DNA of 64,000 bases, from the NCBI GenBank assembly GCA_022393335.1, contig JAJEKB010020675.1, forward strand, positions 606,724-670,723, given 5' to 3'. Shown in pieces: positions 7,450 through 19,147 of this stretch. Positions within the stretch are counted from its first letter, which is position 1. Each line of letters starts with the position of its first letter. The position numbers and the translations under genes were made by a program. The stretch comes from Macrotrachela quadricornifera (taxonomy: Eukaryota; Rotifera; Eurotatoria; Philodinida; Philodinidae). Below the pieces are notes generated by a model. The model was not told where the DNA came from. It did no database searches and was given only the letters and a program-made list of their open reading frames with translations.

Positions 7450-9286
7450 ATGCCGAAAGGTTATGAATTTTCTCAGGAAGTGAAACAATTAATGTTTCAT
7501 ATTATTAATTTTGTTGAAAGTGAAAAAAATGGTCCAGTAATTCCTCTCTACAATGTAACCGGTCGTCTTGCTAAAATGTTAGATATTTCTGAAAGATCCG
7601 TCTACAGATTAAAGCAGGAATTACACCAATCAAGAGACAAACAAATAAACCAACAACAACAGCAAGAAACAAAAGAAGAAGGTGAAATAAATGTGAATGT
7701 TAGAGACCTTCGGAGTCGCACCATCTCACTACCAACGGCCAAACATCGTCAATCTTCAGGATCTAATCCACCAGCAAAAATTCTTTCTCGTCGACATACT
7801 ATCTCGGCTGCTTCTTCATCAAATAAAATCAATCTTCCTATTCCTCAGGCATTATCTCCTCAAAAGAAAAGTAAAAGATTTATTCCATTATTCAAATAGT
7901 GAAAAAATTAATTGTTCTTTTAGTGCATTCTGGACATCGAAAGATCATTCTGTCGGAACAAGGAAAAGATATAATTAGAGTTGAGTTTCACAGATTAATT
8001 CAAGAAAAAGTATACCCAACTTCTGATAAACTATTAAAAAGATTGAAAGAACAATATGAAGATTTTCCTATTCGTTCTACAAGTACGTTACGCAAAACAA
8101 TGAGAAATGTAAGTGAAGTATTTGTTCTGACGTATGCAAGAAGGAAGAGAAAATATCAAACTGTTTTTTTCATTTCTTAGCTTGGCTTCATTTATCAACG
8201 AACATCAACAGTAAAAATTCCGTTAGATTCGCAAGCTTTTGTAGCAGCAAGAGCAATATATTTTCAAGCGCTTGAAGAATTAAGAAAAGAAAAAGTTCGT
8301 TTGTATTATCACGATGAGACGTGGTTAAACCTTCGCGAGGTCAAAAGATTAATTTGGACTTTAGAAGGTAAAGGAGAAATCAAAAAAAGGGGGAGGAAGA
8401 GGTAAGTTGTGCGTCACTCATAAGTCACTCTCTCATATATCACTACTTTTCTCATTTATAGGATCTCGTCTGGCGGTGTCTGCACTTATAAGCATTGAAG
8501 GTTATCATATTCCATCAGTTGATATTTGGTTGTGCACTGAAGAGCATAATATGGATTCAGCGCATTTTTTTTCGTGGTTAGATTCAACTTGTGCAACGCT
8601 AAGAGAGGAGATTGGTGAGTTAACAAATTCTGAGTCAAATTTTTGATGAATGAGATCTTACACCTTTTTCATAGGCGAAAAGGAGAGGATTGCTATTTGT
8701 TTGGACAACGCAACATGGCACAACAAACTCACGGAAGAATCAATCATTCCAAAGCGTTCTTCAACAAAAGGAGAAATTCAGAAATGACTTCAAGATCGAA
8801 AAATTGATTTTCCAGAAAAATCTATTAAAGCGCAACTGTTACAGCTTGTATGTGCAAACTGTCCACGTAAGGAATATATGGTAAGCCACTTTTTAAAACA
8901 TTATTTTGAGTTTTCCGAACCTTGCTTTTCCTCTTTATTTCGTTGAACAGAGTGATCGTATTGCAAAGAAATATGATGTAGAAATCATTCGTCTTCCAAA
9001 ACTCAACTGTAGCCTTAATCCAATTGAACTCTCATGGAATAATCTTAAACAGTTTGTTCGTGATCAAAACACAACATTTCGTCAAGATGATGTAAAACTA
9101 TTGATTGAACAGTTTATGGTAGCAATGGATGACAAACTTGCAAGTTCATATTTTCATCATGTTTATAAAATCGAAGAGATGTATAAAACAGCAGATGAGA
9201 TAATGGAAGAAGAAGTCGAACCACATTTACAATCTGACAGTGAAGAAACAGATTCTAATGACAACGAGGAAAATGTGGAACAATAG
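7450..9286 (+). pseudogene. Tc1/mariner-like (DDE) transposase, six exons, broken
   Basis: Exons are inferred at 7450-7870, 7924-8108, 8181-8401, 8462-8614, 8675-8880 and 8951-9286, separated by GT-AG introns of 53-72 bp. The N-terminus is a helix-turn-helix DNA-binding region (LAKMLDISERSVYRLKQEL). The DDE triad is seen in LYYHDETW, CLDNATWH and LNPIELSW. The second-D to E spacing is about 84 residues, far longer than the usual 34-41 of Tc1/mariner. Two lesions: an in-frame TGA at 8785-8787 where Trp would fit, and a reading-frame mismatch at the third intron (phase 2 donor, exon 4 needs phase 1). Splicing is therefore inferred from consensus sites and protein continuity, not proven. By family knowledge it catalyses cut-and-paste transposition; this copy is most likely inactive. 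Terminal inverted repeats were not convincingly found. Confidence 0.75.
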
Positions 9287-12039
9287 TTCTTTTTGTATTT
9301 ATGCTTTTTTCAAAGTTTAGTTTATTTTCGGAGCAAACAATAAAAGCTCTATTCTTTAAAAGACTCTAAAAAGACAATAGAATCAAGTAGACCGTAATGG
9401 ATGCAGATTTTCCTTATCAAAGGAACTTAAAAACAAGCATTTTCATCTAATTTTGCTCATGAGCTTTACATAAAATTACAATTCAATATCCAAATAAACT
9501 CTTCCATGTTAACTAGCATAATCGAAAACCTATATTCGAATTTTTTTTTTGTTTTTCAGCGAAAGTTATTCTACATGAAATTTCTCTCTTAAAAGGCCTC
9601 AGGTTTTTTAATGAAGCGAAATCTAGTAATTGCTTAGATATCAATGTGAAGAGGGCATATCAGAGTGTATACCCTGCGAAAAAATGCCCTCTCAAAAATT
9701 CGTTAATATGCCCTTAATTTCGTAGACTAAAGCTGGCCTGAAAAAGTACCTGGGAAGTTCACCTTTCCACATAGGCATGTGCCCCCGACTGTCGTCTATT
9801 GAACGCTGAAAACCGCAGGTCGCTATGACTTTCCGTTTAAGAGTTATAAACTTTTCTTCAACCTGCCTTCTTTAAAAATTCCGATAGTAGATAAAATGAA
9901 AATTTACTTTCTTCTTTCTCAAGTATTTCTATCAAACTAATCCTCAAATTATACATATAGAACTCATGTTTGTTCAATTTCTTTTACTGTGCAAAAATAT
10001 CTAAACATTTTACTTCTACAGTCATATTTATTATCATTTTCCTATACTTTTCATTGTCTAACTACTACGAACATAGTGAAATAGAATTTATTTTATTTAC
10101 ATTTGAAATACATGTATATCATCAGTAATTTGAACAGATTTTTGAATATATTGACAATATATACTCATTTCTTATACCTTGTCTAAAATAAATCTATTAA
10201 GATTGTTAATCTATTGATGCATATAAAGCTACAAATGTTTTATTGACATATATATTTATTAATCTTAACGTGACAATAATATTGATTAGTTTTCGTCAAT
10301 ATTCTCATTGCACTATATTAAACTTTATTAACAAGTCGCAGAGACCATCTGTTTCTCACCAAAAGTGAAGATGAAAATCTTGATATCACAAATAACCATA
10401 TTATCACTAATACCAGACATTAGTAAGAAAATTTCATACGGTTCAAAAAATATTCCATTAATTAAACATATTACGACCATTCAAGTATACGTAATAAAAA
10501 TTATGCGAATGTTTCTGATCCAATTCTTTAAATATCTTAACATTTTATTTATTCAAAAAACTTAAAGTAAAGATCTCTATTAAATAATATACAACAAGAG
10601 CTGCTTCTAAACATTTTTCATAATCGATTATTTGGACAACTGTCAAAATTGATTATGTGATGTTTCAATCTCTATCTCTATGGATTTTTATGAAACACGA
10701 TCTGAAAGAGTTTGTTGAAGCGTATAGAGGTAGAAATTTGGACTCACTTTCTCCGCTCACCCATTCCCACAGTTCGTGACTGATGCACCATTATAAACCA
10801 TTATATCGCATGAGAAATAGAATCTGGAGGTTCTCACATATGGTGACATGCGACTTCAAGGACTGTCAGTGGTCATGTAAAAACCAAGTCTAGTTTAAAT
10901 ATTTTTCGAATATTTTCTCGTCGAAATTTTATGCTACAGAGGAAAGAATAATATCTAACTATATCTGAATATATATAAAAGACAACTTTTGGGTAACTTA
11001 GTAATTGTAGGTACATCATGTCTCACGATTTTAATCTCACAGGTATGGCGCTAACAGCTTTTTAGTCAAGGTTTTTACATTCTAAGTCTGTTTTTGGTGT
11101 AATTTCCTTTTCCGAAAGAAAGAGTTTTACGAGATAGATTCATGTTTGAAGTTTGTCTTTCCAAACCAATCAGAAGGAGCAGGGTTTTCTCAGTCAAGAT
11201 CTGATTATAATTCACATAAAATAGATATCATCTCAAGGTTTTGGTATTGAGGAATTCGATTTCGAAATTCGTTTTTTGAAATCTTTTACCAATCGAATTT
11301 TTAGTCAAAGGATAGTTATTTTCTAATCCTTTGTGTCCTAACTTTTTTCTATAAAATTTAAAAATATGATCCTTTTTTCTATACAAAGTAATTACATTTT
11401 AGTCTCAAACAGTCATTAGTAGTCCATCTTTGTATGGTAGTCTTTGAAGCAATCAACGATCATAGAAACTGCATCGCAGTCACATCAAATATATCGTGTA
11501 TCACTGCGTATATTGTACGATGCGCAGATGACCGGAGAATTTCTTTTTAATGGTCTTTCAAAGTAGTACTGTATTTCATAATTTACAAATGCATTATATA
11601 CTGCATACCCATGGGATAGAAAAAAAGTGTCTCGTACCATTTTACTGATTTTCTTATATATTCGGAAAATGTCAGGTACCTGTCAACATGATCGACTGCC
11701 TCCATCTTTTTCAGAATAGTCGAGAATATAAACAGGTTTTCGAATCCCTTTTCCAATTTGTCGATTTATTTTGCTTGAATTCTTGAATATCGCTGAATAG
11801 ATCGTTGAAAGCATATAAACTTTATGTTTGTTCTGCCGCTTGAGTGCAAGCAAAATATCTGTATGACTATATTGACTTTCCCCTCTTTTCGATTTAGTTA
11901 TAAGAGAAGATAATCATTGTCTATTCCCTTTTTTGAAAGAAAGCGTTATATGGCCCGTAAATTACTTTAAAGTTTGTCTGCCTGTTCTATCCTATCAGAA
12001 AACAGTAACGATTATATCGATAATTGTAGAATGTAACAG
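9287..12039. other. Gene-poor AT-rich region
   Basis: No coding region with recognisable features on either strand. A small inverted repeat (AGAGGGCAT at 9650-9658, ATGCCCTCT at 9684-9692) could form a hairpin. A loose pair of related phrases near 11,115-11,180 and 11,930-12,000 suggests old repeat content. Confidence 0.5.
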
Positions 12040-13165
12040 TTTCTAAAAATGTTCCAAAAGGGTTCTCAGGGTAGAAGAATCGAATCGTACCATTAATTTT
12101 TGAATTTTTTCAAATAATTTTTTTACTAAAAATAAGGCTTTTTTTTCACGTAATAACAATTTGTCTCGTGGATTGGAGGAGAGATTATATAACATACAAT
12201 AAGTTTGTAGTTATACAGATATGCTTCCTTCTAAAGTTTCTCTGCATCTTTCTGTATCCAAGTCAATCTGAAAACGTTGTCAGCTGAATTAATATCAAAA
12301 GCTTGTAATATTCTAGTTGAAAACTATATGAAGGATAATGAATTCTCATCGGAAGTCAAATCTGTAGTTAGTAATAAGTTAACAAACATTTAATAATTAG
12401 TTTTACTTTCTTCTTTAGAAGTTTGATCCAGGATGGTCGAAGATCAATAAATGAAAGCTGAGTTGGTTTGCCAAATAATTAATAGTAAATGCATTAAATA
12501 ATGATAAATTAGTAAATAATCGTTTCTAATAAAATTTGACTGATCGTTATCGAGCACGGAAAATACGAATTTGAAGTCAGTAAAAATGTTTGCGATCTAT
12601 TTCTTAGCTTTCTTTAATGAACTGGTTGTTGTTTTAAGCTTGATTCATGAATATTCGAAGGTCGTGAATGTATGTTCAATGTTGATTCTAATATAAACAG
12701 TTTTCTTTGTTGATTACTATATGTTGGATCTTTGAGTGAGATATATGCAAAAAAAGAAGCAATTGTATGAAGTTCTGTTGTTTAATCTCCATAGATATCA
12801 ACCGTAAAACTATATTTCAAAATAGACGAAGCTCTTTCCTAGAAAATATCCAGTAGCTTTTTTAGAAGAGTTTAAATGAGATGCATCCATTAATTTCAAA
12901 GCTGAACTAATATCGGTCGATATAGTGGCGTTAAATATGCAAACGGCTTGTCGTGAGTGGCCGACGAACGACTAGACGTTGATTTAAAAGCTTCATCTTA
13001 AGCATAGTAAATGAGAGTTGAGGCACTGTGAGAAAATGGTGAATGATTCGATTCTTTAGATAAAATAATTCTTTAATAAACATTTGCCCGTAAAAAAAAG
13101 GACCTATTCATTAAAGGACTTCTGAATCCTAATATGATGTTATTTGCTTGTTGTCATTCCGAATT
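12040..13165. repeat. Diverged duplication, copy A
   Basis: Collinear blocks match copy B at 13,660-15,240. Examples are the AATAACAATTT... phrase near 12,150, the stretch around 12,535-12,700 containing GATTCTAATA, the GAGATGCATC phrase near 12,877, and ATATGATGTTATTTGCTT near 13,131. Divergence is high, with many indels. No protein-coding frame survives. Confidence 0.6.
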
Positions 13166-13659
13166 CCTGTTCATGTAGTTTCGAACATCATGCGTTTTTT
13201 CTTATATCAGAAGAACCTAACGGACAAATGTTATTGGAAATCCTAATGAGGAGTTGAGGCGAAATGTTTTATTCTTGTTGTGTCTTTGCTCAGGGTACAA
13301 GGTCAGGCTAAAGTAACTTAGCTAAAATCAATGGAAATGTTACGTCTTGTCTCAGTTTTTCGTTATGAACTCTGATTGAACTATAGTTGGGGCGACTCAT
13401 CTCAGTACTCTATCAATACATCATAAAAGTAAAGAAATATTATCGATGATGAGAAAATCGTGAGTGCTTGATTTTTTTTCGAATTTAAGATTGATAGTTT
13501 TTATTTTAGAAATCATACAATGTGGACGACTCGTTCAAACTGAGCTGACTATAGTGTCACTTTTGTGGACCATTTGCCTATGAATGATTCTCGAAATAGG
13601 TAGAATGAAGAGTTGCTTTTGACGAACGTTACTTGTTTAAAAAAAAAGACTAAAATGAA

Positions 13660-15240
13660 CGATTTTTTTTATAAAGTTTGATCAAAGATTGTTTAGATCA
13701 AGAAGTCGATCGATAGCATTAGTTTTTGTGAAAACTTTGAAAAAAGTTTTGGAGTGCAGAATGTTTTTTCTAAGAAAATAACAATTTATTTTCCGAATTG
13801 AAGCAGGGATCATACGGCATAAGATAAGTTTGTAGTTTTACACGTATGCTTGTTTCTAAAGTTTGCCGGTATGTTTGTGTATTCATGCCAATTGGAAAAT
13901 GGTGTAGCCTAGATTAATATTTAAAACTTGCAAAGTTCTAAAAGAAAATTCTACGGAGGATTATCGAAGGCATAGAATTCGAATCTCGAGCCAAATTTGG
14001 GTTTAATAATAAGTAAATAAACAATTCATAATTTGTTTTGCTATTTTTCTTAAAAATTTTGATTCAAGATAACGAAAGATCGATAAATCAAGACTGAATG
14101 GGTTTTACCAAATACTTAATTATAAATAATAAGAACCGTCTCCAGTAAAAAGTTACCAAAGATAATTTCCTATGATGAACTCAAGTCTGATGTTAGTTTT
14201 TCAATATTGTTAGTTATTAATTAACGAGAAATGAATAAATCATAGTTTTTGATAAAACTTAACTGACCATTATCTAGTACAGAAAAACCGAATTCGCAAT
14301 GAATAAAAGCCTTTTTGATCTATTACTAAGCTTTTTTTTTAATGACCTTCTTGTTATTTTAAACTTGAATTAAGAATAATCGAGTATTGTAAATTCATGT
14401 TTGGCATTGATTCTAATAGGAACATTATTCTTTTTACATTACTATATGTCTGAGTTTTCAGTAAGATTTACACAGAAGTATGTAAAAGAACAGAGTGATT
14501 GTTTGACGTCCTGTTGTTGACTCTTTATAGACATCATCCTTAAAATAACATTCAAAATAGACAAAGATTTTTCCTAGGCCACAAGGTGATGTACTCTATT
14601 TGTAGCAATTTTTGAATAATTTTCCTTTTTTAAACCCTTAGTGAGTGTATTAAGAAATGTCCAGTAACTTTTTGAGAGGAATTCAAAAGAGATGCATCTA
14701 TTGGGTTCAAATTTAAACTAATATTGAAGGATGCAGCGGTGTTAAATATGGAAACGACTAGACGTTGACTTCGAACGTTATTTCAAAGCATAGTTTCGAA
14801 ATAAGTGTCAAGTAATTTAAGTGGATTTTCCAAAGAGCCTAATTAATCTTGTTTGATAACGAATCCAGTAAAATATTATTTTGTAAAAATAAAAAAGAAA
14901 TTGAAAATTGATGAAAACTACACAATGTTATCTAAATGTTAGTAGTTTTCGATTGCATATCGATATGTTATGAGTAAGTTACCTTTGTGCGCATGAAAAT
15001 CTTAATGTGACAGATGACAGATAGAAAAATAAACCGTACATAGATACGGCTAGTCGTTGATTTAAAAAGTTTATCATAAGTGCAATAAGTGAGATTTGAG
15101 ATACCTTAATAGATTCTCAAATAACTCAATTCTTGAGGAAAAATAAATCTTTATTAGACATTTTATGTAATAGAGCATATACAGTAAAAGAATTCTGCAT
15201 ATTAGGATAATGTTATTTACTTATTGTAGCATAAGCAGAA
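13660..15240. repeat. Diverged duplication, copy B
   Basis: Same order of landmarks as copy A: AATAACAATTT near 13,780, GATTCTAATA near 14,410, GAGATGCATC near 14,690, GGATAATGTTATTTACTT near 15,205. It is longer than A through insertions. The head also carries the AAAGTTTGATCAAA phrase of the dispersed repeat seen at 727-960. Confidence 0.6.
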
Positions 15241-16280
15241 ATAGATATGTAGTCGTGTCGTCCCAAAACTTTAACAAGGTGTCAGGAATTCTTTAGTTTG
15301 GGAAAAGATATTTTTTTTCATGGACTTGTGGCTTAGAGTGATCGCCACCTGGTCAAGCTACTGAACTTGATGAATGGAACATCTGAATCGTATCCAATTC
15401 TGTTTTCTTGAAGAAACAGTCGTATAGCGATAAATATTGCGCTTAAAAAGACATGAATGTTTGTCTTTTCGTTTTGTTCAAATAAGTCAGAGTTCAGGAT
15501 TAGAAGATATGACGTCCCAAACCACTGAATATGGTCAGATATCTGTATTAGACTTGATCAAACTCAATCGAAGATAAAGAACTCAAACTTGAGATTTGTT
15601 TGTCATTTATATATGAATCTATATAGAGATATTTCTAAAAAAAGGTCACCGCTGGAGTGGATGTTTGTTTTGCAGCTTTCATACAATCAAGGAGATTGAG
15701 ATGTAAGATAATCCAAATGAAAATTACTTTGAATCATAATCTTACTACCTTTGACGAACTTGTTTTATTCATTCTTGATTGTATACAGACCTCAAGATGT
15801 ATCTATAGTGCATGATTTTCTTGTTCAAGACAAGCGTTTGAGTGTTTGCATAGGTTATAAGAAAATGCAACTATGAAGTTTTATTAAAAGTCAAGTCTAT
15901 TTTGAACGTAAAATTGTAGGGAAATCGAAAAAGTTCTTTAATAACAGAAACGCTTGAATAAAAATTCGAACGCATGAGCAAGAATTTCAAGTGATAGGAC
16001 AAGAAGTTCAAGAACTTAAACTTATCGAAAGATCATAAGTCTTACTTCAAGATGTGTTCATAGCGCATGACATTCTTGCTCAAGATATTCATGTTTTTCA
16101 TGCGCATCGAACAAGAAGTTCGACTAAGGTAAATTTTTTTTCAGAAAAGGGTCAGCGAATCCATAGGATTCGCGCTACTTGTATTATATACTAGAGGTTT
16201 CTCTGTTGTTTTTTTTCTTTTTGTTCGTCGCTGCAAGCTAACATGTATACGTGTATATATATATTTATATATGTCATAAT
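15241..16280. other. Gene-poor AT-rich region
   Basis: No coding region or structured repeat recognised. Short phrases such as GACATGAATGTTTGTCTTTTC (near 15,450-15,470) only loosely echo upstream repeat blocks. Confidence 0.4.
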
Positions 16281-16627
16281 CCAATCGTGGATTATCGAGA
16301 AATTTTTTATCAAAATTCTTGTAACTTTTGATATAGATATCGAAATGAAATTTTTCTCGCCGAACGATGTTGAGACAATAGCGTTTCAGGTATTGCAATC
16401 GTCAGCGGAGATATGAAAGTAAAATTCATAAAGTTATGGTTAGTTTTTCATTAAAGAGCATGTTTAACGAAATTTTATCCATAAGCGTCAGAGTCCACTC
16501 CTTTAACGATTGCAATACCTGAAACACTGTTGTCTCGACATCGTTCAGCGAGAAAAATTTCATTTCAATATCTATATCAAAAGTTACAAGAGTTTTGATA
16601 AAAAATTTCTCGATAATCCACGATTGG
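16281..16627. repeat. Fold-back inverted repeat, 122-bp arms
   Basis: Arms at 16281-16402 and 16506-16627 are inverted copies around a 103-bp loop. By eye six mismatches separate them, all transitions. Both outer ends read CCAATCGTGG (inverted at the right end). The 85-codon minus-strand frame across the left arm is an incidental by-product. It could be a MITE-like fold-back element; no target duplication was identified. Confidence 0.9.
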
Positions 16628-16694
16628 ACTAGTTCAAACTCGGATCTGAGATTGACCTATGAGATATTTATTCCTAAATGAGTTTTCAATCTTT

Positions 16695-17287
16695 TTAAAA
16701 AAATTCTTGTACAAACTTTGTTGCCGTATTTCTATCAAATAGAAGTGGGTTACATTTAATTCTTACAGAAGTAAGATGCATATCGGTAGCATAAAATAAT
16801 GCTTGGTTATTTACAGAATAAGAGGAAAATTTTATTTCATTACCTTTATTCATATCATAATCGTTTGTATCACTTGTATTAAACTTTGATGAGTTGTCGA
16901 TATTCTCTTTGATTTTCGTTCTTCTTGAATATATTCGATATGCATTCGTTCTTTGCTGTTTATCATTATTATATGATGCATTAGTTTGATCAATATAATT
17001 ATTATATTTTTTACCACCACGATGTATTTTACATTTTTGATTTCCTTGATGTTTATTAGCCATGGTGGATGACTTTTGTTTATTCTCAATAAAGAGAATT
17101 GATTCATCGGTTTCACTATCACGGTCAGTTTGTGATGTTGCTTGTCTTTTATAATAGATCTATTTTGGGGACTTTCATTATTTAATTGTTTTAATTTCTC
17201 GTGTAGATCTTGTAGACTATTTCTTTCTACACGTTTTTCTTTATCAACACTTAACCCATTGTCATAAGAATTATAATTATCAGCCAT
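16695..17287 (-). pseudogene. Unidentified broken gene fragment
   Basis: Two minus-strand frames overlap: one starts with ATG at 17287 (acidic/basic, Asn-rich, with the heptad-like stretch DLHEKLKQLNN), the other runs to 16695. The natural continuation of the first appears to be in the second frame (a stretch of Asp/Ser/Glu leading into MANKHQGNQKCKIHRGG), implying a frameshift near 17150. The C-terminal part, ending NPLLFDRNTATKFVQEFF, looks like a folded-domain fragment, but I do not recognise the family. It lies just downstream of the piggyBac remnant on the same strand and may be part of that element or of an interrupted host gene. Confidence 0.35.
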
Positions 17288-17341
17288 TCAAAATGATAAT
17301 TTTATAAATGAAAAATGTGTGTATGTGTACTTGTTGGGTAC

Positions 17342-18441
17342 TCAGGACTTTTTGGATAGAAGGAAAAATGTGCGACCTTTCAATATAGTAGAAGAAGCAG
17401 GGGTGACATGAACATATTTTTTATCAAGCCATTTTAATGTCATTAATTTTCTGTAATGTCTTGTAATTTGTTCATTCCTTTTACGGTTAGAATTTCTGAA
17501 ATCAAGTGGAAGACTTTTTCGAGTCGAATGAACTGTTCCAATGGCAACTGCTTTTACTTTGCGAGGTATTGTAACAGTTCTGACAAGGAATAATAATTAT
17601 CCATTACGATATAGTGTCCTAAATTCAGATAATCTTTCACCAATGTCATCACTATTCGATTTGATAACGATAAATCACTAGATTTTTCACTATAATTTGT
17701 ATCGTAACTAGTATCAATAATAAAATCGAGAATATAACCATTCATATCACATAACATGAAGAATTTAAATCCAAATCGTGCTTTTTCTACGGAATACATT
17801 GCTTCCACGATAGGCGACCCTTGTACATGTACAAGTTTTCGTCAACATTTAGAAATCTTTCTGGTTTATATTGTCTTTTGAGTTAAGAACGTGGAGTTTC
17901 AATAACTGGCCAGGTATTTTTCAATTTGTTGTCAGAACCTTGATCAGTTTCAAAATGTAACATTTTGAGCAATATTTAAAATCGATCAGCAGTCATAATT
18001 TTATTAAAAGTCGGTGTAGCTAAAAGTTTATCTATTGAAAAATACATCTGAAGTTTCGATTTTCTTATTTTTTCCTTATAATATCAGGAAGGCAATAAAA
18101 ACATTAAATTCATCAACAGTTGTTGAGATCCATTTATTTATACGTGAATATTGCTGACTAGGATTGGAATTTCTACATTTATTTTTAGCTTAGCCATTTG
18201 TTTTATATACAATGATTTATCCTAAATCTCCAGGAAAGATGTAATTCCAAAATTCGATAGGAGTTTCAGCTTCTTTGACTTGAACTTCGCCACTGCCAGA
18301 AAACTGAAATGGATCTTTATTCACCGTTGGAGTAAGTGCCTATTTAGTTAAATCGATTTCATCATCAGTGCCAGACAAAGATGAATTAGACGTTGACAAA
18401 CTATTGTCAGTATCATTGTAAGAATCGTTGCTTGATACCAT
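17342..18441 (-). pseudogene. piggyBac transposase remnant
   Basis: Reading from ATG at 18441, successive frames show the piggyBac order: an acidic N-terminus, an EFWNYIF segment, a DEFNVFIAFLI segment, then the catalytic core FGFKFFMLCDMNGYILDF and GHYIVMDNYY (17554-17808), and finally GTVHSTRKSLPLDF with KWLDKKYVHV towards 17342. These match DDE_Tnp_1_7 landmarks. Several in-frame stops (for example TAG shortly after the acidic leader) and frame changes make it clearly dead. Family knowledge: piggyBac enzymes excise and insert at TTAA; I did not find intact terminal repeats. Confidence 0.75.
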
Positions 18442-19147
18442 TTTGATTTTGTCAAAAAAAAACTTGATCGAGTAATGAATAATAGGAGCAATTGAAAAAT
18501 ATATCTTACATCCGATAAAACGTGATTATGTATATGATGTTTATTCCAAAACTAAGCACATAGACACATACAAAAAACAAATTTAAGGAATAATAGTCTT
18601 CGTTTTTTTCTATAAGAATTGCTCTGACAGATATATACGTCGTTAACAGTCAAGTGACTAAATGAATCATCGATATCAATAAGTCGTGCTACTTGATAAT
18701 TTTTATTAATAAAAGTGATAATACTTTATATTTGTGATAATTGTACTGAAGCCTATTTTATGCACTAGTATGTTAATTTCAATTGACAACTTCAGTCATT
18801 TTGCAGCAGAAAAAGGTGAAAAGAGCATCTTTTCAGCTAGAATGAATCATCGACTTTGTCATACGATTCATAAGCCTCATTTGTATAATTATCCTCTATC
18901 CTATTTAGGGCGCAGAAATATTGCGCTTTATTCTGTTGGTTATAGTACAGTGAATGAAAAACATGAGCGATAATTATATTTCTCTCAACATAAGAGATTC
19001 TAGAATAGATCAAGCTTCTATTTTATCGCTCTATGAAAACATTGTTTCAGGTATATCCTATTTACATATATTTCATGTGAGGGAACTCAAAAAGCACGAA
19101 AATCAGACTACTGAAAGCATGAAAATCTTTCGAATATGCAACATTAG
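18442..19147. other. No gene seen
   Basis: AT-rich sequence upstream of the piggyBac remnant and downstream of the LRR gene. Small plus-strand frames (18734-18973, 18954-19238) have no recognisable features and partly shadow the LRR gene's last exon. Confidence 0.45.

Noticed and set aside
7351..9794. CGACAGTCG(A/G)GGGC near 7351-7364 and inverted near 9781-9794 as terminal repeats of the Tc1/mariner-like element
   Set aside because: Only about 14 bp match, the left motif is itself a palindrome, and no TA duplication could be tied to the ends. Kept as a weak possibility only.
16141..16398. 85-codon minus-strand ORF
   Set aside because: Lies across the left arm of the fold-back repeat; no protein signature.
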